In this document: positions 5,462 through 8,491 of the stretch, in pieces
How the letters are laid out: each line of letters opens with the position of its first letter
How positions within the stretch are numbered: the stretch's first letter is position 1
Assembly (NCBI GenBank): GCA_947652855.1
Contig: CANTEO010000080.1
Location: forward strand, 1 to 8,491
Source of the DNA: an uncultured Roseburia sp.
GTDB lineage: Bacteria > Bacillota > Clostridia > Lachnospirales > Lachnospiraceae
Reading direction: 5' to 3'
DNA: 8,491 nucleotides
Program-made: the position numbers and the translations under genes
The notes under the pieces: model-generated
Databases searched by the model: none
What the model saw: only the letters and a program-made list of their open reading frames with translations
What the model was told of the DNA's origin: nothing

Positions 5462-7843
5462 ATGAACCAAAAAGCGTTACGTACCCTGGAATACGATAAA
5501 ATCATAGATACGCTGACAGGCTTTGCGTTCAGCCAGTCCGCGAAAGAGCAGTGCCAAAACCTGCTCCCCATGACAAATCTGCCCGCCATTGAAGAGGCGC
5601 AGCGGCAGACCGCCGACGCCTTAGCGCGCCTCTTCCGAAAAGGCAGCCTCTCTTTTTCCGGCGTCCATCCGATTGAAGCGTCCATCAAGCGCCTAGAAGT
5701 CGGAGGCTCCCTTAGCATTCCGGAGCTGCTGCGCATCGGCTCGCTGCTAGAGGCCGCAAGGCGCGCTAAGCAATTTGGCCGCACGGAACGGGACGGCGGG
5801 CAGGCCGACTCCCTAACGCCCTATTTTGACCTAATTGAGCCTTTGACGCCGCTGCGCGATGAAATCAGCCGCTGCATCCTGTCTGAAGACGAAATCAGCG
5901 ACGACGCCAGCGCCGCGCTCAAATCCATACGCCGCTCCATTCAGGGAATGCATGAGCGCATCCGCGGCCAGGCCAATAAAATTATGAACCAGGCCAGCAA
6001 CAGCGGCTATTTGCAGGACGCCGTCATTACCATGCGCAATGGGAGGTACTGCCTGCCCGTAAAGCCGGAGGCAAAGCACCAGGTGCCGGGGGTCATGCAT
6101 GACCAGTCCGCCAGCGGCTCCACCCTATTCATTGAGCCGTCCTCCGTCGTAAGCCTCAACAACGAGCTGCGGGAGCTGTTTTTAAAGGAATCCAAGGAAA
6201 TTGAAGCCATCCTTGCCGGCCTAAGCAGCCGCGTGTTCGAATACGCCGCGTTTTTGAGGGACGACTACAAAACCCTGACCGCGCTTGACTTTATTTTTGC
6301 AAAGGCAAGGCTGGCTCAGCTGCACAATGGGACTGCGCCCGTCTTCCACAAAAACGGCCGCATTCAAATCCGAAAAGGGCGGCATCCTCTGCTAAGCCCC
6401 AAAACCGTCGTCCCAATCGACGTGTCCCTGGGAGACGAATTTCATCTGCTCATCATTACCGGGCCAAACACAGGAGGCAAGACCGTCTCCTTAAAGACAG
6501 TCGGCCTGCTTACGCTGATGGGGCAGGCGGGCCTGCACATCCCTGCAAACGACCGGTCTGAGCTTTCTGTTTTTGAAGAAGTGTTCGCGGACATCGGGGA
6601 CGAGCAGAGCATTGAGCAGAACCTAAGCACATTCTCGTCCCATATGACAAATATTGTGTCTATCCTAGCGAACGCCACTCCAAAATCACTTGTGCTGTTT
6701 GACGAGCTCTGCGCCGGGACTGACCCGACAGAAGGCGCCGCGCTTGCCGTCTCCATCCTCTCAAGCCTGCATCAGCAGGGCATTTGCACCATGGCGACGA
6801 CGCACTACAGTGAGATCAAAGTCTTCGCCCTTTCCACAGACGGCGTAGAGAACGCCTGCTGCGAATTTGACGTGGAAACGCTAAGCCCCACCTACCGCCT
6901 TTTAATCGGGATTCCGGGAAAAAGCAACGCATTTGCGATTTCAGGGAAAATCGGGCTGGACGCCTCATTAATTGAAGACGCCAAAGGGCGGATCACAGAA
7001 TCAGAGGCCAGCTTTGAGGATTTGATCGCAGACCTGGAGAACAGCCGCGCGACGATTGAAAAAGAACGGGAAGAGATCAACGCCTACAAAAGGGAAATCT
7101 CCTCCTTAAAGCAGAAATTAGAGCAAAAACAGGAGCGCATCGACCAATCCAGGGACAAAATCATAAAAGAAGCCAACGAGCAGGCGCTTGCCATCTTAAA
7201 AGAAGCCAAGGATTTTGCCGACGAAAGCATTCGGAATTTCAACAAATTCGGGCAGATCCACGCCTCCGCCAGCGAGATGGAAAAAGAGCGCGCAAAGCTC
7301 CGCGGAAAAATGTCCGACGCCCAAAGCCACATTTCCGAACGGCAGAAGACAAGCGCGCCAAACAAAAAGCCTCCCAAAAAGCTGCGCATCGGCGATTCTG
7401 TGAAAGTGCTTTCCATGAATTTAAAGGGAACCGTACACACGCTGCCCAACGCCAAAGGCGACCTGTATGTCCATATGGGAATCTTAAATTCCCTCGTCAA
7501 TATCAATGACATCGTGCTTTTGGAGGAAAACAACGCTGCTGACGGGCATAAATTCAAGGCTGGCGGAGCCGGGAAGCTGAAAATGGGCAAATCCCTTTCC
7601 GTCTCCACGGAAATCAACCTGATCGGCAAAACGACGGATGAGGCCATCGCCCTATTGGACAAGTATTTAGACGACGCATACATCGCGCATCTGCCCTCTG
7701 TCCGCATTGTCCATGGAAAAGGCACAGGCGCGCTAAGAAACGCCGTGCAAAAGCATTTAAAACGGCAAAAATATGTAAAATCCTTCCGGCTTGGCGAATT
7801 GGGCGAAGGAGATTCCGGCGTAACGATTGCAGAATTCAAATAG
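5462..7843 (+). CDS. mutS2: endonuclease MutS2 (MutS-family ATPase with KOW-like and Smr domains)
   Basis: The 793-residue protein is close to Bacillus MutS2 (785). The family lacks the mismatch-recognition domain of MutS; members restrain or modulate recombination, and the Bacillus protein also binds collided ribosomes and promotes their rescue. After a lever/core region (1-300) come Walker A GPNTGGKT (334-341), the STFSSHM signature (389-395), Walker B LVLFDE (410-415) and the THYSE loop (447-451). A charged coiled coil spans about 515-625, a KOW-like segment about 640-690, and the Smr domain 717-793 with HGKGTGALR (751-759). The ATPase motifs are intact. In the Smr domain the usual LDLRG motif reads INLIG (718-722), which may weaken nuclease activity. 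It is transcribed divergently from the htrA-like gene and followed after 49 bases by a response regulator. Confidence 0.97.
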   Translation: MNQKALRTLEYDKIIDTLTGFAFSQSAKEQCQNLLPMTNLPAIEEAQRQTADALARLFRKGSLSFSGVHPIEASIKRLEVGGSLSIPELLRIGSLLEAARRAKQFGRTERDGGQADSLTPYFDLIEPLTPLRDEISRCILSEDEISDDASAALKSIRRSIQGMHERIRGQANKIMNQASNSGYLQDAVITMRNGRYCLPVKPEAKHQVPGVMHDQSASGSTLFIEPSSVVSLNNELRELFLKESKEIEAILAGLSSRVFEYAAFLRDDYKTLTALDFIFAKARLAQLHNGTAPVFHKNGRIQIRKGRHPLLSPKTVVPIDVSLGDEFHLLIITGPNTGGKTVSLKTVGLLTLMGQAGLHIPANDRSELSVFEEVFADIGDEQSIEQNLSTFSSHMTNIVSILANATPKSLVLFDELCAGTDPTEGAALAVSILSSLHQQGICTMATTHYSEIKVFALSTDGVENACCEFDVETLSPTYRLLIGIPGKSNAFAISGKIGLDASLIEDAKGRITESEASFEDLIADLENSRATIEKEREEINAYKREISSLKQKLEQKQERIDQSRDKIIKEANEQALAILKEAKDFADESIRNFNKFGQIHASASEMEKERAKLRGKMSDAQSHISERQKTSAPNKKPPKKLRIGDSVKVLSMNLKGTVHTLPNAKGDLYVHMGILNSLVNINDIVLLEENNAADGHKFKAGGAGKLKMGKSLSVSTEINLIGKTTDEAIALLDKYLDDAYIAHLPSVRIVHGKGTGALRNAVQKHLKRQKYVKSFRLGELGEGDSGVTIAEFK

Positions 7844-7870
7844 CGACAGCCTTCTTTCGGCCGTGTCGCT
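7842..7870 (+). other. hairpin overlapping the mutS2 stop codon
   Basis: AGCGACA (7842-7848) pairs with TGTCGCT (7864-7870). GCC (7849-7851) and GGC (7859-7861) extend the stem past a two-base bulge. The downstream flank is GTAAAATGAA with no T-run, so it is a weak intrinsic terminator at best. It may act as an mRNA-processing or 3'-protecting stem, or partly attenuate read-through into the response regulator. Confidence 0.6.
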
Positions 7871-7892
7871 GTAAAATGAACAGGAGGAGAAG

Positions 7893-8491
7893 ATGGCAGC
7901 AAAACAAAAAATTCTCATTGTAGACGATGACGTAAATATCGCGGAGCTGATTTCCCTGTATTTAACAAAAGAATGCTTCGACACAAAAACCGTGAATGAC
8001 GGAGAAGAGGCCCTTTCTGCCTTTGAGCATTACGCCCCGAATTTAATCCTGCTGGATCTGATGCTGCCTGGAATCGACGGCTACCAGGTATGTCGGGAAA
8101 TCCGGGCCAAATCCGACACGCCGATCATCATGCTTTCCGCAAAAGGCGAGATTTTTGACAAAGTCCTGGGACTGGAGCTTGGGGCCGACGACTATATTAT
8201 GAAGCCGTTTGACTCCAAAGAGCTGGTTGCGCGCGTAAAAGCCGTACTGCGGCGCTATCAGCCGTCCGTCCGGCATACCCCCTCCTCCTCTGACCTAAAA
8301 TGCGTGGAATATCCGCATCTTGTGGTGAACCTCTCCAACTACTCCGTCCTCTACAACGGAGAGCAGGTGGATATGCCGCCAAAAGAACTGGAGCTGCTGT
8401 ATTTTCTGGCCTCCTCCCCAAATCAGGTGTTCACAAGGGAACAGCTCTTAGACCACATTTGGGGATACGAATACATTGGGGACACAAGGAC
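7893..8491 (+). CDS. OmpR/PhoB-family response regulator, 3' truncated by the window edge
   Basis: The frame is open to the end of the window: 199 complete codons, no stop. The receiver domain spans residues 5-120 with the acidic pocket Asp11-Asp12-Asp13, phospho-acceptor Asp55 (LLDLMLPGIDGY), Ser82 and Lys104 in MKPFD. A linker rich in Ser and Pro follows (124-134). Then comes a winged-helix DNA-binding domain (from about 138) with the MPPKELELLYFLASSPNQVFT block and QLLDHIWGYEY, typical of OmpR-type regulators. About 30-40 residues, including the wing, should lie beyond the edge. The start is certain: AGGAGG at 7882-7887, five bases before the ATG. A sensor histidine kinase is expected next, as usual for this family. 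The signal is unknown, and co-transcription with mutS2 is possible. Confidence 0.95.
   Translation, partial: MAAKQKILIVDDDVNIAELISLYLTKECFDTKTVNDGEEALSAFEHYAPNLILLDLMLPGIDGYQVCREIRAKSDTPIIMLSAKGEIFDKVLGLELGADDYIMKPFDSKELVARVKAVLRRYQPSVRHTPSSSDLKCVEYPHLVVNLSNYSVLYNGEQVDMPPKELELLYFLASSPNQVFTREQLLDHIWGYEYIGDTR

Noticed and set aside
7084..7902. 272-residue open frame on the minus strand opposite the end of mutS2
   Set aside because: It is antisense to the coiled-coil and Smr region, Ser/Phe/Leu-rich with no recognisable motifs. It is a shadow of mutS2 codon bias.
1..8491. CRISPR array, tRNA, rRNA or intact insertion sequence
   Set aside because: No regularly spaced repeats, cloverleaf-like segments, rRNA motifs or transposase frames with terminal inverted repeats were seen on either strand.

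Overview
The window looks like a chromosomal segment from a Lachnospiraceae-type Clostridia (Firmicutes). The evidence is the gene content (MutS2 with an Smr tail, a YhaM-type HD exoribonuclease, an RlmD/RlmCD rRNA methyltransferase, a membrane-anchored HtrA-like PDZ protein and an OmpR-family response regulator), strong AGGAGG-type ribosome sites and a GCC/CTG/CGC-leaning codon style. The species cannot be fixed from the sequence alone.

Left part, about 1-1440: an AT-rich accessory stretch with a different character from the rest. Hand counts of 60-base blocks give 18-23 G+C per 60 at 301, 421 and 661, against 28-40 per 60 at 1621, 5701 and 6901. At the extreme left a minus-strand gene starts (Met-Arg-Glu-Lys, then off the window) behind a near-consensus promoter. 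Next to it lies a dense cluster of short repeats, including a tandem pair of 11-mers whose core matches, as I recall it, the DR-2 arm site bound by the Tn916 integrase. Then comes a lone DUF2971 gene, and then about 330 bases of non-coding DNA with a strong imperfect hairpin. The stretch ends exactly at the 3' end of rlmD, a gene whose last codons are a known landing site for integrative elements in streptococci. I read the left part as the end of, or debris from, an integrative element carrying a DUF2971 cargo gene.

Middle part, 1416-5185: three minus-strand genes in the order htrA-like, yhaM, rlmD, closely spaced (55 and 13 bases) and probably served by one sigma-A-type promoter at 5229-5257. 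The HtrA-like protein has a membrane anchor, an acidic linker, a trypsin-like domain and a PDZ domain. The residues at the catalytic His and Asp positions are substituted and the GNSGG loop is altered, so it is probably a pseudoprotease.

Right part, 5401-8491: a divergent promoter drives mutS2, followed after 49 bases by a response regulator that runs off the right edge. A hairpin without a U-tract overlaps the mutS2 stop, so read-through is plausible. MutS2 (ribosome-collision and recombination factor), YhaM (3'-5' RNA decay) and RlmD (23S rRNA m5U) form a loose RNA/ribosome-maintenance neighbourhood. The HtrA-like protein and response regulator suggest envelope sensing. No tRNA, rRNA, CRISPR or intact insertion sequence was seen.
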